Shown here in pieces: positions 45,629 to 54,044 of a stretch of DNA of 64,000 nucleotides; the stretch's first letter is position 1; every line of letters starts with the position of its first letter. The notes beneath the pieces were generated by a model. It was given only the letters and a program-made list of their open reading frames with translations. It did no database searches and was not told the origin of the DNA. This DNA is from Vreelandella aquamarina (GTDB lineage Bacteria > Pseudomonadota > Gammaproteobacteria > Pseudomonadales > Halomonadaceae), in contig NZ_JABYQT010000004.1 in assembly GCF_020075495.1 (NCBI RefSeq), positions 310,001 through 374,000 of the forward strand, in the 5' to 3' direction. Both the position numbers and the translations under genes were made by a program.

Positions 45629-46119
45629 GCCATCACCTCAAGCGTCTGGGTCTGCAGCTCGTCGAGCAGCTCATCGAAGGCTTCGGGCGTGACGCGCCCG
45701 CGTACCTGGTCGTCGACGCGAATCGACGGGCCGCAGGCGCAGTTGCCGAGGCAATAAACGGCTTCCAGGGTGATGTCGCGATCCGGCGTGGTCTGGTGAT
45801 AATCCACGCCCAGGCGCGCTTTGGCATGGGCTTCGAGCGCGCGCGCGCCGACGGACTGGCACGCCTCGGCGCGGCAGATCTGCACCACGTGGCGCCCCGG
45901 CGGGGTCGTGCGGAAATGGTGATAGAAACTGATCACGCCGTGCACCTCGGCACGAGTCTGCTGCAACGACTCGGCGATCATGGCAACGGCATCGGAGGGG
46001 ATGAAACCAAAGCGGTCCTGGAGGGCGTGAAGAATCGGCAAGAGCGCGCCTGGGGTGTGTTTAAGCGCGTCGATCTCGGCCTGAATCGACTGCGACGACC
46101 ATTCTCGAGACTCGTTCAT
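45625..46119 (-). CDS. fdsG: Formate dehydrogenase gamma subunit FdsG (NuoE-like)
   Basis: 164 residues of the 24-kDa NuoE type. The [2Fe-2S] cysteines are in CRAEACQS and CLGNCACGPS, and GALLPILHALQDRFGFIP opens the domain. It is the first gene of fdsGBACD, so the 132-base gap to the divergent regulator gene should contain the operon promoter. GGAGAGACC precedes the ATG. Confidence 0.95.
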   Translation of the reverse strand: MNESREWSSQSIQAEIDALKHTPGALLPILHALQDRFGFIPSDAVAMIAESLQQTRAEVHGVISFYHHFRTTPPGRHVVQICRAEACQSVGARALEAHAKARLGVDYHQTTPDRDITLEAVYCLGNCACGPSIRVDDQVRGRVTPEAFDELLDELQTQTLEVMA

Positions 46120-46251
46120 CAGGTCTCTCCCGGTGCTGATTGTTTTTGATAAATATGCACGCTTATGCTTATTTGAAACGACTATTGAAGGCGTGCACCA
46201 CGGTCAATGTCACGCTAGCATCAAGCCAACAACGACAAAATATGAAAGATC

Positions 46252-47313
46252 ATGCCTATGAAGAAGATCACCGTGATTCCCACCTGGTCCTTTTGCGACG
46301 AGGCCGGAAATCAACTGGATTTACAGCTGCTTCGCCTGCTGGGGGCAGTGTATCGTCGGGGTAAGTTAACCCGGGCTGCCGAGGACGTGGGTATCTCATA
46401 CCGGCATGCCTGGAACTTATTGCGTCAAGGAGGCGAGTTTTTCGGCGTGCCGTTGGTGGAATTGCAGCGTGGTCGCGGCGCCCATCTTTCACTGCTTGGC
46501 GAAAAGCTCTTGTGGGCCGAGCAGCGTGCCATCGCGCGCCTCGGCCCGCAGCTTGAAAGCCTGGGGTCCGAGCTGAACCTGGCCATCCAGCGCGAGCAGC
46601 AGGGCGCGCTGTCCATACTGCGCCTGCATGCCAGCCACGGCTTTGCCGTGGAGCTTCTGCCCAAATACCTGGAAGCGCTGCCGCTGGACCTGCAGTACTG
46701 CAGCCCCCATGAGTCGCTGGCCGCGCTCAACCGCGGGGGCTGTGATGTGGCGGGGTTTCACCTGCCGCGCGGCAAGGTGGGAGAGCAGGTGCGCAGCACC
46801 TACCAGGGCCTTTTAAAGCCTCGAAAGCACCGCGTGATCGGCTTTATCGCCCGCACTCAGGGCCTGATCGTCGCGGCAGGCAACCCATTGGGTATCGAGA
46901 CCATCACATCGCTTGACGCAAGCGGCGTGCGCTTCGTCAACCGCCAGGCCTCGTCGGGCACACGCTCGCTGCTGGACTGCCTGCTGAAAGAGGCGGGCGT
47001 ATCCAGCAAGCAGATTCGCGGTTTTGAAACCGAGGAGTATACCCACTCCGCCGTGGCCGCCTACGTGGCCGCCGGCATGGCGGATGCAGGCTTTGGCGTG
47101 GAGGCCGCCGCGCAGAAGTTCGGGCTCGACTTCATTCCCTTGGCCATCGAGGATTATCTGCTGGTCTGTCACCAGCGCTCGTTGAAAGAGGCGCGCTTTC
47201 AGGCTTTTCTCGATATCCTGCGCGGCGCGCCTTTTCAGGAAGCAGTACGGAAACTGCCGGGGTATAGCCCCAGCCGGTGTGGCGACATCATCGACGTTGA
47301 CACCCTGCTTTAG
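46252..47313 (+). CDS. ModE-like HTH regulator fused to a periplasmic-binding-fold domain
   Basis: 353 residues. The N-terminal winged helix (about 20-95; LLGAVYRRGKLTRAAEDVGISYRHAWNLL) is of the ModE/LysR-like type. Residues about 110-345 form a PBP-like domain (FVNRQASSGTRSLLDCLL; EEYTHSAVAAYVAAGMADAGFGVE), the MoeA/molybdate-binding architecture in which an oxyanion or molybdopterin-related ligand modulates DNA binding. It is divergent from fdsG, the start of a molybdoenzyme operon, so it probably couples fds expression to molybdate or formate status. ATG 46258 is an alternative start. Confidence 0.85.
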   Translation: MPMKKITVIPTWSFCDEAGNQLDLQLLRLLGAVYRRGKLTRAAEDVGISYRHAWNLLRQGGEFFGVPLVELQRGRGAHLSLLGEKLLWAEQRAIARLGPQLESLGSELNLAIQREQQGALSILRLHASHGFAVELLPKYLEALPLDLQYCSPHESLAALNRGGCDVAGFHLPRGKVGEQVRSTYQGLLKPRKHRVIGFIARTQGLIVAAGNPLGIETITSLDASGVRFVNRQASSGTRSLLDCLLKEAGVSSKQIRGFETEEYTHSAVAAYVAAGMADAGFGVEAAAQKFGLDFIPLAIEDYLLVCHQRSLKEARFQAFLDILRGAPFQEAVRKLPGYSPSRCGDIIDVDTLL

Positions 47314-47331
47314 CCCCACTCGTCCTGAAAC

Positions 47332-47363
47332 GCCAGGGGCGTGCCGTTTGGCACGCCCCTGGC
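47332..47363. terminator. Bidirectional hairpin between convergent regulator and dctM genes
   Basis: A perfect 14-bp stem GCCAGGGGCGTGCC / GGCACGCCCCTGGC with loop GTTT. No T-tract, but very stable. Confidence 0.6.
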
Positions 47364-47386
47364 ACCCACGTGCACGCAAGGTTCGC

Positions 47387-48649
47387 TCAGTTGCCCGACC
47401 AGCCCATCAATATCGGCACGTACACCACCAGCAGCAGCACCCCGATCAAGCCCAGCAAGTAAGGAATGATCGCCCGGGTGATACGCTCCAGCGGCAGCTG
47501 GGTGACCGACGAGGCCACGTACAGGTTGATCGCCACCGGCGGGGTGATCATGCCGATCGACAGCCCCACGACGATGATCAGGCCGAAGTGGATCGGGTCG
47601 ATCCCGAGCTGCAGCACCAGCGGCAGCAGCACCGGCGTGAGAATGATCAACGCACTTGCGGTTTCGATGAACACGCCGGTGAGCAGAATCACCGCGACCA
47701 CCAGCAGCATCACGACCAGCGGGTTGGTGGAGAGCGACAGCACCGACTGGGCAATGGCGCCGGGTACCTGCCAGCTCGACAGCGTCCAGCTCAGCACCGC
47801 CGACATGGCGATCACCAGCATGATCACCGCGGTGGTCATCGCCGAGCGCAACAGGAGCCGGTACACCTGGGCCAGGTTCAAATCGCGATAGACGAATAGC
47901 GACACCAGCAGCGCGTAGTTCACCGCCACCACCGCGGCCTCGGAGGGCGTAAAGATACCGGTGAAGATACCGCCCAGAATGATCACCGGGGTCATCAGCC
48001 CCCAGCTGGCGGACTTGAAGGTGCGCCAGATCGTTTTGGGTGAAAGCGGCGTGCCTTTCGGGTACTGGCGCTTGTAGGCCTGCACGATGGCGATTGCCAT
48101 CAGCCCCAGGCCCATGGCAAGACCCGGCAGAAAGCCGTTCAAGAAGAGCTTCGAGACCGACTGCTGGGCGATCACCGCGTAGATGATCATGGGCACCGAC
48201 GGCGGAATGACCACCCCGATGGTGCCGCTCGCCGCGATCAGACTCGCTGCCGAGGCCGGGTCGTACCCCTTGCGCTTGAGCTCCGGCACGAGACTCGACC
48301 CCACCGCCGCGGTGGTGGCCGCTCCGGAGCCGGAGATCGCCGCGAAGAACATGCCCGCCATGACCGAGACGATGGAGAGCCCGCCGCGCATGAACCCCAC
48401 CAGGGAGTCCGCAAAGCCCACCAGGCGCTCGCTCACCTTGCCCTGGGCCATCAGGTCGCCGGCGAGGATGAACATCGGAATGGCGACCAGCGCAAACGAG
48501 TTCATGCCCTGAAACATCTGCTGGGTCACCACCATCAGCGGCACGTTGGCCTGATACAGGGCATAGAGCGAGCTTGCGCCGATGGCGAAGGCGATGGGCA
48601 CGCCCAAAAGCATCAGCGCAAAGAACAGCCCGAAGAGAAGTGGCGTCAT
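47387..48649 (-). CDS. dctM: TRAP transporter large permease DctM
   Basis: 420 residues, about twelve helices. DctM motifs include MFFAAISGSGAATTAAVGSSLVPELK, IAASGTIGVVIPPSVPMIIY and GMITPPVAINLYV. It carries the organic acid delivered by DctP, driven by Na+. The start overlaps the dctQ end (4 bases). Confidence 0.95.
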   Translation of the reverse strand: MTPLLFGLFFALMLLGVPIAFAIGASSLYALYQANVPLMVVTQQMFQGMNSFALVAIPMFILAGDLMAQGKVSERLVGFADSLVGFMRGGLSIVSVMAGMFFAAISGSGAATTAAVGSSLVPELKRKGYDPASAASLIAASGTIGVVIPPSVPMIIYAVIAQQSVSKLFLNGFLPGLAMGLGLMAIAIVQAYKRQYPKGTPLSPKTIWRTFKSASWGLMTPVIILGGIFTGIFTPSEAAVVAVNYALLVSLFVYRDLNLAQVYRLLLRSAMTTAVIMLVIAMSAVLSWTLSSWQVPGAIAQSVLSLSTNPLVVMLLVVAVILLTGVFIETASALIILTPVLLPLVLQLGIDPIHFGLIIVVGLSIGMITPPVAINLYVASSVTQLPLERITRAIIPYLLGLIGVLLLVVYVPILMGWSGN

Positions 48650-49179
48650 GGTGTCTGCTCTCCCATGGGCTTTCTGGGCTCGCCCTCACACACGATCTCG
48701 AAAAGATCCACCAGCGCATACCAGGCCATGATCGCCGCGCTGATCGGCATCACCGCGTAGATGTAAGACATCGGCACGCGCAGCGAGGCGGATTTCTGAA
48801 AGCTCTGCACCTGCATGTAGCGATAGCCGATCACGATCAGCGTGACCATGAACGCGATCACCGCCAGTACCGCCAGCGCTCGGGCGAGACGCTGAACACC
48901 TGCGGGCAGGGCGTCCACGACGAAGGTGACGGCGATATGGTGGCCGCGCTGAAACGCCAGCGTGCCGGCCAGAAAGGTGATCCAGATCAGCAAAAAGCGG
49001 GCGACCTCCTCGGTCCAGCCCACCGCGGTGAACAGCACGCGGGAGACGATCTGCAGCGTGATGACCGCAATCAGCGCGGCCATGCCGAGAAACACCACGG
49101 GCTTGAGCGCGGCGTCCAGGCCGCGCTCGATGGCCCTCAGAAGCGATACGAAAGAGTCGAGCGACGATTTCAACGACAT
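48646..49179 (-). CDS. dctQ: TRAP transporter small permease DctQ
   Basis: 177 residues, four helices, with the family signature VFLGMAALIAVITLQIVSRVLF and EEVARFLLIWITFLAGTLAF. It binds DctM to form the membrane complex. Six bases follow the dctP stop. Confidence 0.93.
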   Translation of the reverse strand: MSLKSSLDSFVSLLRAIERGLDAALKPVVFLGMAALIAVITLQIVSRVLFTAVGWTEEVARFLLIWITFLAGTLAFQRGHHIAVTFVVDALPAGVQRLARALAVLAVIAFMVTLIVIGYRYMQVQSFQKSASLRVPMSYIYAVMPISAAIMAWYALVDLFEIVCEGEPRKPMGEQTP

Positions 49180-49185
49180 GGCGGC

Positions 49186-50211
49186 TTACTCGAGCGCCTC
49201 TTGAATACGCGGCAGGTAATCGCCGAACTGCTGGCCGTACTGTTCGTAAATCGGGGCGACCGCTTCACGGAAGGCCTCGATATCCGGGGATTCATTGATC
49301 TCCATGCCCGCCGCTTCGAGTGCTGCCAACTGCTCGGCCTGGGCTTCGGCGTTCTGCGCACGAGCGTAGGCGGAAGCCTCGACGGCGGCGTCCTGCACCA
49401 GCGTTTGCACTTCTTCGGGCAGCGCGTTCCACTTGGGCAGGCTCATCACGAACAGCGCCGGGGCGTAGATGTGGCGCGTCATGGTGAGATAATCCTGGGT
49501 CTCGGCCAGGTTGAACGCGTAGATGGCGTTGATCGGGTTCTCCTGGCCATCGATGGTGCCCTGCTGCAGCGCGGTCAAGGCTTCCGTCCAGGCCATGGGC
49601 ACGGCGTTGGCGCCGAGGGTGCGGAAGGTGTCCACGTAGACTTCGTTTTCGATCACGCGCAGGCGCAGCCCGTCGAGGTCCGCCGGCTCGTTGATCGGGT
49701 TGCGGCTGTTGGTGATGTTGCGAAAGCCGCGCTCGGCAAACGCCAGGCCTTTCAGGTTCACGCCTTCGAGTTTGCCCAAAATCTCCTGGCCGATCTCGCC
49801 GTCGAGCACGTCATAAGCGGCCTCGGCCGTGGGGAAGAGAAACGGCAGCTCGAACACCGAGAACTCATCGACGAAGTTGGCCACCGGACCGTTGGTGATC
49901 ACGCCCATGTCCACGGTGCCGATCTGCATGCCTTCCAGAAGCGTACGCTCGTCGCCAAGGCTCGCGTTGGGGAAGATCTCCACGCTCACCGCGCCGTCGC
50001 TCTGCTCATCGAGGATTTCCTGAAAGCGCTCGGCGGCGAGGTGGTAGGTGTCGTCGCTGTTGACCACGTGGGCCAGGCGCAGCGAGGTAGACGGGATATC
50101 TGCCATGGCGGCACTACCGGCGGCCATCAGACCAACAGCCGTCAGCGCAAGCGCCAGGCACCGGGTGCCGAAAGGGCGCGGGAAGGCGTGTAAAGAAGGG
50201 GCGTGTTCCAC
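49186..50211 (-). CDS. dctP: TRAP transporter substrate-binding protein DctP
   Basis: 341-residue periplasmic receptor with a signal peptide (cleavage after MAAGSAAMA). DctP-type motifs: LRLAHVVNSDDTYHLAAERF, IFPNASLGDERTLLEGMQIGTVDMG, and the ligand arginine in DLDGLRLRVIENEVY. FFxPxPIDGQEN-type loop GTIDGQENPIN is present. C4-dicarboxylates or other organic acids are the usual ligands. The start is GTG 50211 with GAGGAG 5 bases upstream; an ATG at 50238 has no ribosome binding site. The operon dctPQM is complete. A close paralogue is encoded at 52013-53011. Confidence 0.92.
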   Translation of the reverse strand: MEHAPSLHAFPRPFGTRCLALALTAVGLMAAGSAAMADIPSTSLRLAHVVNSDDTYHLAAERFQEILDEQSDGAVSVEIFPNASLGDERTLLEGMQIGTVDMGVITNGPVANFVDEFSVFELPFLFPTAEAAYDVLDGEIGQEILGKLEGVNLKGLAFAERGFRNITNSRNPINEPADLDGLRLRVIENEVYVDTFRTLGANAVPMAWTEALTALQQGTIDGQENPINAIYAFNLAETQDYLTMTRHIYAPALFVMSLPKWNALPEEVQTLVQDAAVEASAYARAQNAEAQAEQLAALEAAGMEINESPDIEAFREAVAPIYEQYGQQFGDYLPRIQEALE

Positions 50212-50558
50212 GTGTTCTCCTCGGAGGATCCGTATCATGAGTGTGTGAGGGCGTTACAAGGTGCTCGGCTACTTTATCGGGTTTGGCGCACAATTCCCCG
50301 CTTGCCGTACCGCTATTAGCCGAAAGGATAAAACAGCCCCTGCGCGCTTGAGCAGCGGCTTTACAGGCGTTAGCCTGCCTAGCCCGCGCCGCTGAGTCGG
50401 CAGGCATAGAGTGTTCTTGAGGGTTACGTGGTAACTTTATATTCACTGTCGCTAAATTAAAACAGGTAAGGCCGCCAGGGGCTGTCTGAAAAGTCGACGA
50501 GCGCAGGCATTTTTCAGACAGAGCCTGGATACGCTGGGCCGCTCAACAGGTAGAGACC
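50212..50558. other. Divergent promoter region between dctP and FAD-oxidase genes
   Basis: 347 bases without a credible gene. Near the FAD-oxidase side lies an 11-bp perfect inverted repeat CTGTCTGAAAA / TTTTCAGACAG (50482-50492 and 50511-50521, 18-base spacer), 38 bases before that gene. It could be an operator pair, a stem, or the footprint of an excised insertion element. Confidence 0.5.
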
Positions 50559-51944
50559 ATGGATACGCTGATTAACGAGCTTGAAACTATCGTCGGTAAA
50601 AAAGGGGTGTTGCTGGGGGAGGACGTTGCCCAGCGCAGCGTTGACTGGTTTACCAAGGCGTCTTGCGAGGCCATGGCGATCATCCGTCCGCAGAATACCG
50701 AGCAACTCAGCCAGGTAATGGCAGCGTGCCATGCAGCCAAGCAGGCGGTGGTGACTCACGGTGGGCTGACCGGCGTGGTGCACGGCGCGGTGGCAAGCCC
50801 CAATGAGCTGGTGATTTCACTTGAGCTCATGAACCAGATCGAATCCATCGACCCGGTGGGCTCGACCATGCAGGTGCAGGCCGGCGCCACGCTCCAAAGC
50901 GTGCAGGAAGCCGCCGACGAGATCGACCTGCAGTTTCCGCTCGATCTCGGCGCGCGCGGTTCCTGCACCATTGGCGGCAACATCGCCACCAACGCCGGCG
51001 GTATTCGCGTGATCCGCTACGGCATGATGCGCCAGCAGGTGTTGGGCCTGGAGGCGGTGTTGAGCGACGGTACCGTGGTCAGCTCGATGAACACCATGCT
51101 GAAAAACAACGCCGGTTACGATCTGAAGCAGCTCTTTATCGGCAGCGAAGGCACGCTGGGCATCGTTACCCGCGCGGTGCTGCGCCTTCAGCCCAAAATG
51201 CCCAGCGAGCAGACCGCCCTGGTGGCGGTGCCCTCGTTTGATGCGCTCACCCGGCTTTTGCAGTTTGCCTCCAGGGAACTTGCCAACAGCCTGAGCGCGT
51301 TTGAAGCGCTGTGGAACAACCACTACGCGCTGATGACCAGTGAGGCCACCAAACACGCCGAGATCCTCGCCGGCGACTCGCCCTTCTACGCCATCATCGA
51401 GACCCTGGGCTCCAACGAGGAGAAGGACGCCGAGGCCTTCGCCGCGGTGCTCGAAAAAGCGCTGGAAGAGGAGCTGATAACCGACGCCGTGCTGGCCAAT
51501 TCAAGTACCCAGCGTCAGGGCATCTGGGATATTCGCGAAGACATCGAAACCCTGGTGTACGAGCTGAACCCCATGTTCTCGTTCGATATCAGCCTGCCCA
51601 TCGCCCACATGGACGAGTACGTCACCACGCTTGAAGAGAAGCTCGAGGCGCAGTGGCCAGGCGTTGCCAAGATCGTGGTGTTCGGCCACCTGGGCGATGG
51701 CAACCTGCACATCATGATCACCGTGCGCGACCCAAGCCCCCACAGCCGCCGCGCGGTGGAAGAGATCGTGTACGGCACACTGACCCGATACAGCGGCTCC
51801 ATCTCCGCCGAGCACGGCGTGGGCCTTGAAAAGCGCGACTACCTGAGCCTTTCGCGCACGCCGGAAGAGATCGCGCTGATGAAACGCATGAAGCTGGCGC
51901 TGGACCCGAAGGGGCTTTTGAACCCGGGCAAGATTCTGGCGTAA
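50559..51944 (+). CDS. FAD-linked 2-hydroxyacid dehydrogenase (GlcD/D2HGDH family)
   Basis: 461-residue VAO-fold flavoenzyme. FAD-binding PCMH motifs are THGGLTGVVHGAV and LDLGARGSCTIGGNIATNAGG, followed by KNNAGYDLKQLFIGSEGTLGIVT. The C-terminal metal/substrate region is FGHLGDGNLHIMI and SAEHGVGLEKRDYL. Family members oxidise glycolate, D-lactate or D-2-hydroxyglutarate, passing electrons to quinone or a partner. It is flanked by two DctP-type organic-acid receptors, so a 2-hydroxy acid imported by the TRAP system is the likely substrate. It differs from YdiJ at 8009 by lacking the Fe-S half. Confidence 0.9.
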   Translation: MDTLINELETIVGKKGVLLGEDVAQRSVDWFTKASCEAMAIIRPQNTEQLSQVMAACHAAKQAVVTHGGLTGVVHGAVASPNELVISLELMNQIESIDPVGSTMQVQAGATLQSVQEAADEIDLQFPLDLGARGSCTIGGNIATNAGGIRVIRYGMMRQQVLGLEAVLSDGTVVSSMNTMLKNNAGYDLKQLFIGSEGTLGIVTRAVLRLQPKMPSEQTALVAVPSFDALTRLLQFASRELANSLSAFEALWNNHYALMTSEATKHAEILAGDSPFYAIIETLGSNEEKDAEAFAAVLEKALEEELITDAVLANSSTQRQGIWDIREDIETLVYELNPMFSFDISLPIAHMDEYVTTLEEKLEAQWPGVAKIVVFGHLGDGNLHIMITVRDPSPHSRRAVEEIVYGTLTRYSGSISAEHGVGLEKRDYLSLSRTPEEIALMKRMKLALDPKGLLNPGKILA

Positions 51945-51962
51945 CGAGCTACGCGCCCATGC

Positions 51963-51990
51963 AAAAGGCCACCTTCGCGGTGGCCTTTTT
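51963..51990. terminator. Bidirectional intrinsic terminator
   Basis: AAAGGCCACC / GGTGGCCTTT stem of 10 bp with loop TTCGC, T5 on the plus side and T4 on the minus side. It serves the convergent FAD-oxidase and second dctP genes. Confidence 0.9.
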
Positions 51991-52012
51991 GCTGGCGGGG
52001 GTAAGTAAAAGG

Positions 52013-53011
52013 TTACTCGGTGATCGCCTCGCGAATACGCGGCAGGTAGTCGCCAAACTGCTGGCCGTATTGCTCGTAGATGGGCGCGACCGCTTCCTGG
52101 AAGGCTTCAAGATCCGGCGAATCAACGATCTCCATGCCGGCTTCTTTCAATGACGCCAACTGCTCGGCTTCCATCTCGGCGTTCAGCTGGCGCTCATACT
52201 CGGCGGCTTCCTGAGCGGCCTCTTCCAGCACGGCCTGGGCGGCTTGTGGCAGCTGGTTCCAGGCGGGCAGGCCCATCACGAAGATCGCCGGGGCGTAGGT
52301 GTGGCGCGATAGCGTCATGTAGTTCTGGGTTTCATTCAGTTTGAACGAGTGCACCACGTTCACCGGGTTCTCCTGACCATCGATGGTGCCCTGCTGCATG
52401 GCGGTCAACGCTTCGTTCCAGGCCATGGGAATGGCGTTGGCGCCGAGTGCGCGGAAGGTGTCGGTGTACACCGGGTTTTCCATCACGCGAATGCGCAGCC
52501 CGTCCATGTCCGCCGGCGTGTTGACGGCGCGCTCGCTGTTGGTCAGGTTGCGAAAGCCGCGCTCGGCGTAGGCCAGGCCTTTCAGGTTCACATCCGCGAG
52601 CTTGTCCAGCAGCTCCTGGCCGATCTCGCCATCCAGCACGCTGTAGGCGGCTTCGGGGGAGGGGAACAGGAAGGGCAGCTCGAACACCGCCATCTCCTCG
52701 ACGAAGTTGGCCACCGGGCCGTTGGTGATCACGCCCATGTCCACGGTACCGATCTGCATGCCTTCCAGGAGCGTGCGCTCGTCGCCGAGACTCGCGTTGG
52801 GGTAGATCTCGATCGAGACCTTGCCATCGGTGCGCTCTTCCACCAGTTCCTCGAATTTGGTGGCGGCCATGTGGAAGCCGTCCTGCTCGTTGACCACGTG
52901 GGCCAGGCGCAGGGTGATAGGGTCCATATCGTCAAAATCAGCCGCGTGGGCGGTACCCGCGAGTGCGACAGAAATGCCCAGCGCCAGCGTGTTCAGCGTG
53001 AATGTTTTCAT
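52013..53011 (-). CDS. dctP: Second, orphan TRAP substrate-binding protein DctP
   Basis: 332-residue DctP-type receptor with signal peptide (cleavage near ALAGTAHA). Its sequence follows the 49186-50211 receptor closely through most of its length (YPNASLGDERTLLEGMQIG, GPVANFVEEMAVFELPFLFP, YGQQFGDYLPRIREAI), clearly a paralogue. No DctQ/DctM genes accompany it, so it may share the membrane subunits at 47387-49179. The start is ATG 53011. It ends against a bidirectional terminator. Confidence 0.9.
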   Translation of the reverse strand: MKTFTLNTLALGISVALAGTAHAADFDDMDPITLRLAHVVNEQDGFHMAATKFEELVEERTDGKVSIEIYPNASLGDERTLLEGMQIGTVDMGVITNGPVANFVEEMAVFELPFLFPSPEAAYSVLDGEIGQELLDKLADVNLKGLAYAERGFRNLTNSERAVNTPADMDGLRIRVMENPVYTDTFRALGANAIPMAWNEALTAMQQGTIDGQENPVNVVHSFKLNETQNYMTLSRHTYAPAIFVMGLPAWNQLPQAAQAVLEEAAQEAAEYERQLNAEMEAEQLASLKEAGMEIVDSPDLEAFQEAVAPIYEQYGQQFGDYLPRIREAITE

Positions 53012-53152
53012 TTTTATGCGTTCCCGATTCAACAAGGTGCGAAAGTGCCTGCGCAGCATGCCTTACCCGCGGGAAAGTGGTCAATCAGGCGAAGCACCGA
53101 GCCGCTTGCGGCTGGACACGACGCCCCCACACAGGTACGATACGCCCCCTAC

Positions 53153-53229
53153 GCGCCCGTAGCTCAGTTGGATAGAGTGTCGGCCTCCGAAGCCGAAGGT
53201 CGCAGGTTCAATTCCTGCCGGGCGCGCCA
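53153..53229 (+). tRNA. tRNA-Arg (anticodon CCG)
   Basis: A 77-base cloverleaf: acceptor GCGCCCG / CGGGCGC, D-arm GCTC...GAGT, anticodon stem TCGGC / GCCGA with loop CTCCGAA (anticodon CCG), T-arm GCAGG-TTCAATT-CCTGC, and encoded CCA. It reads codon CGG. A terminator follows at once. Confidence 0.97.
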
Positions 53230-53236
53230 GAACATG

Positions 53237-53270
53237 AAAAAGGGCTTGCGAGTGATCGCAGGCCCTTTTG
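53237..53270 (+). terminator. Terminator of tRNA-Arg
   Basis: AAAAGGGC-T-TGCGA / TCGCA-G-GCCCTTTT with loop GTGA, ending TTTTGTTTTG. Confidence 0.88.
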
Positions 53271-53329
53271 TTTTGTCTGTGACCACCCCGGGACCAAACA
53301 CATTCCTGAGCTATCTATAGCGCATTGTT

Positions 53330-53995
53330 TTACAAAAAGCGTCGTTCTAAGGCGGGGATATCAAGCTCCATATCATCTGAGTATTCGTACTTTATTCTAT
53401 TTTCGTGCTTTACCATGCTGGAGGCATAAGACCGCAGCCACAATTTTGTATTTTTAGCTGAAAGTACGTAGCCTTTTGAGCTTTCAGAACCCTTCAACCG
53501 GTCTGGTATTGCCCAGCCTGTCTTTTCCAAATTAGCCACCGTCACGATGAGGTGCGTGAGTAGTGGCTGGCTAGGGGATACTTCTTCATGGAAGTGGGGC
53601 CAAAAGCCTTTATCACCCTCGGATGCCCTCCATCCCTTACAGTCATTAACCTCGGCAAGGTTTTCATAAGGATGTGAATGAAAGGTGCCCACAAGCTCAA
53701 TATTCGGCCAGTAATGTTCAAAAAACTCTTTCTTGCTGCGTAATGATTCAAAGTTAGGAGCGACCCATTCATTATGGCGGTCAGCTGAAGTTTCAACTGT
53801 GGCCATTGTGGCTATGACCTTGGCAGGTATTGCGCCCTTGGCTGGAATTGAGTAGCCCCACAGCAGCCCAAACGTTTCTAGACGGTCAAAGCCTTTTGAC
53901 CGGATACTGCTTCTATGACGGAATTTATAGGCCTCAATAGCGGTAGTGAATAGCTGTGGGACAATGTTATCTTCTATGTAAGCAATATTTTTCAT
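53330..53995 (-). CDS. JAB/MPN (JAMM) metalloprotease-like protein
   Basis: 221 residues. RLETFGLLWGY (Glu40) and GTFHSHPYENLAEVND (His106, His108, Asp118) reproduce the JAMM zinc motif E...HxHP...D, although the usual Ser before the Asp is not present and the spacing is about one residue short. JAMM proteins remove ubiquitin-like modifiers or cut peptides; bacterial ones occur in conjugation and defence loci. No E1/E2-like gene is nearby. Last gene of a minus-strand cluster of lower GC that abuts tRNA-Arg. ATG 53995 with TCAAAAAC upstream gives only a weak ribosome binding site. Confidence 0.72.
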   Translation of the reverse strand: MKNIAYIEDNIVPQLFTTAIEAYKFRHRSSIRSKGFDRLETFGLLWGYSIPAKGAIPAKVIATMATVETSADRHNEWVAPNFESLRSKKEFFEHYWPNIELVGTFHSHPYENLAEVNDCKGWRASEGDKGFWPHFHEEVSPSQPLLTHLIVTVANLEKTGWAIPDRLKGSESSKGYVLSAKNTKLWLRSYASSMVKHENRIKYEYSDDMELDIPALERRFL

Positions 53996-54044
53996 GTTTT
54001 TGATTAGTCCTCAGGTTTGTTATGTAGCAGGCGAATGAGCTGTT

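Noticed and set aside
53281..53330. Remnant of an integrase end just after tRNA-Arg
   Set aside because: The sequence GACCACCCCGGGACCAAAC looks familiar from tRNA-borne junctions, but too little is present to support a coding remnant.
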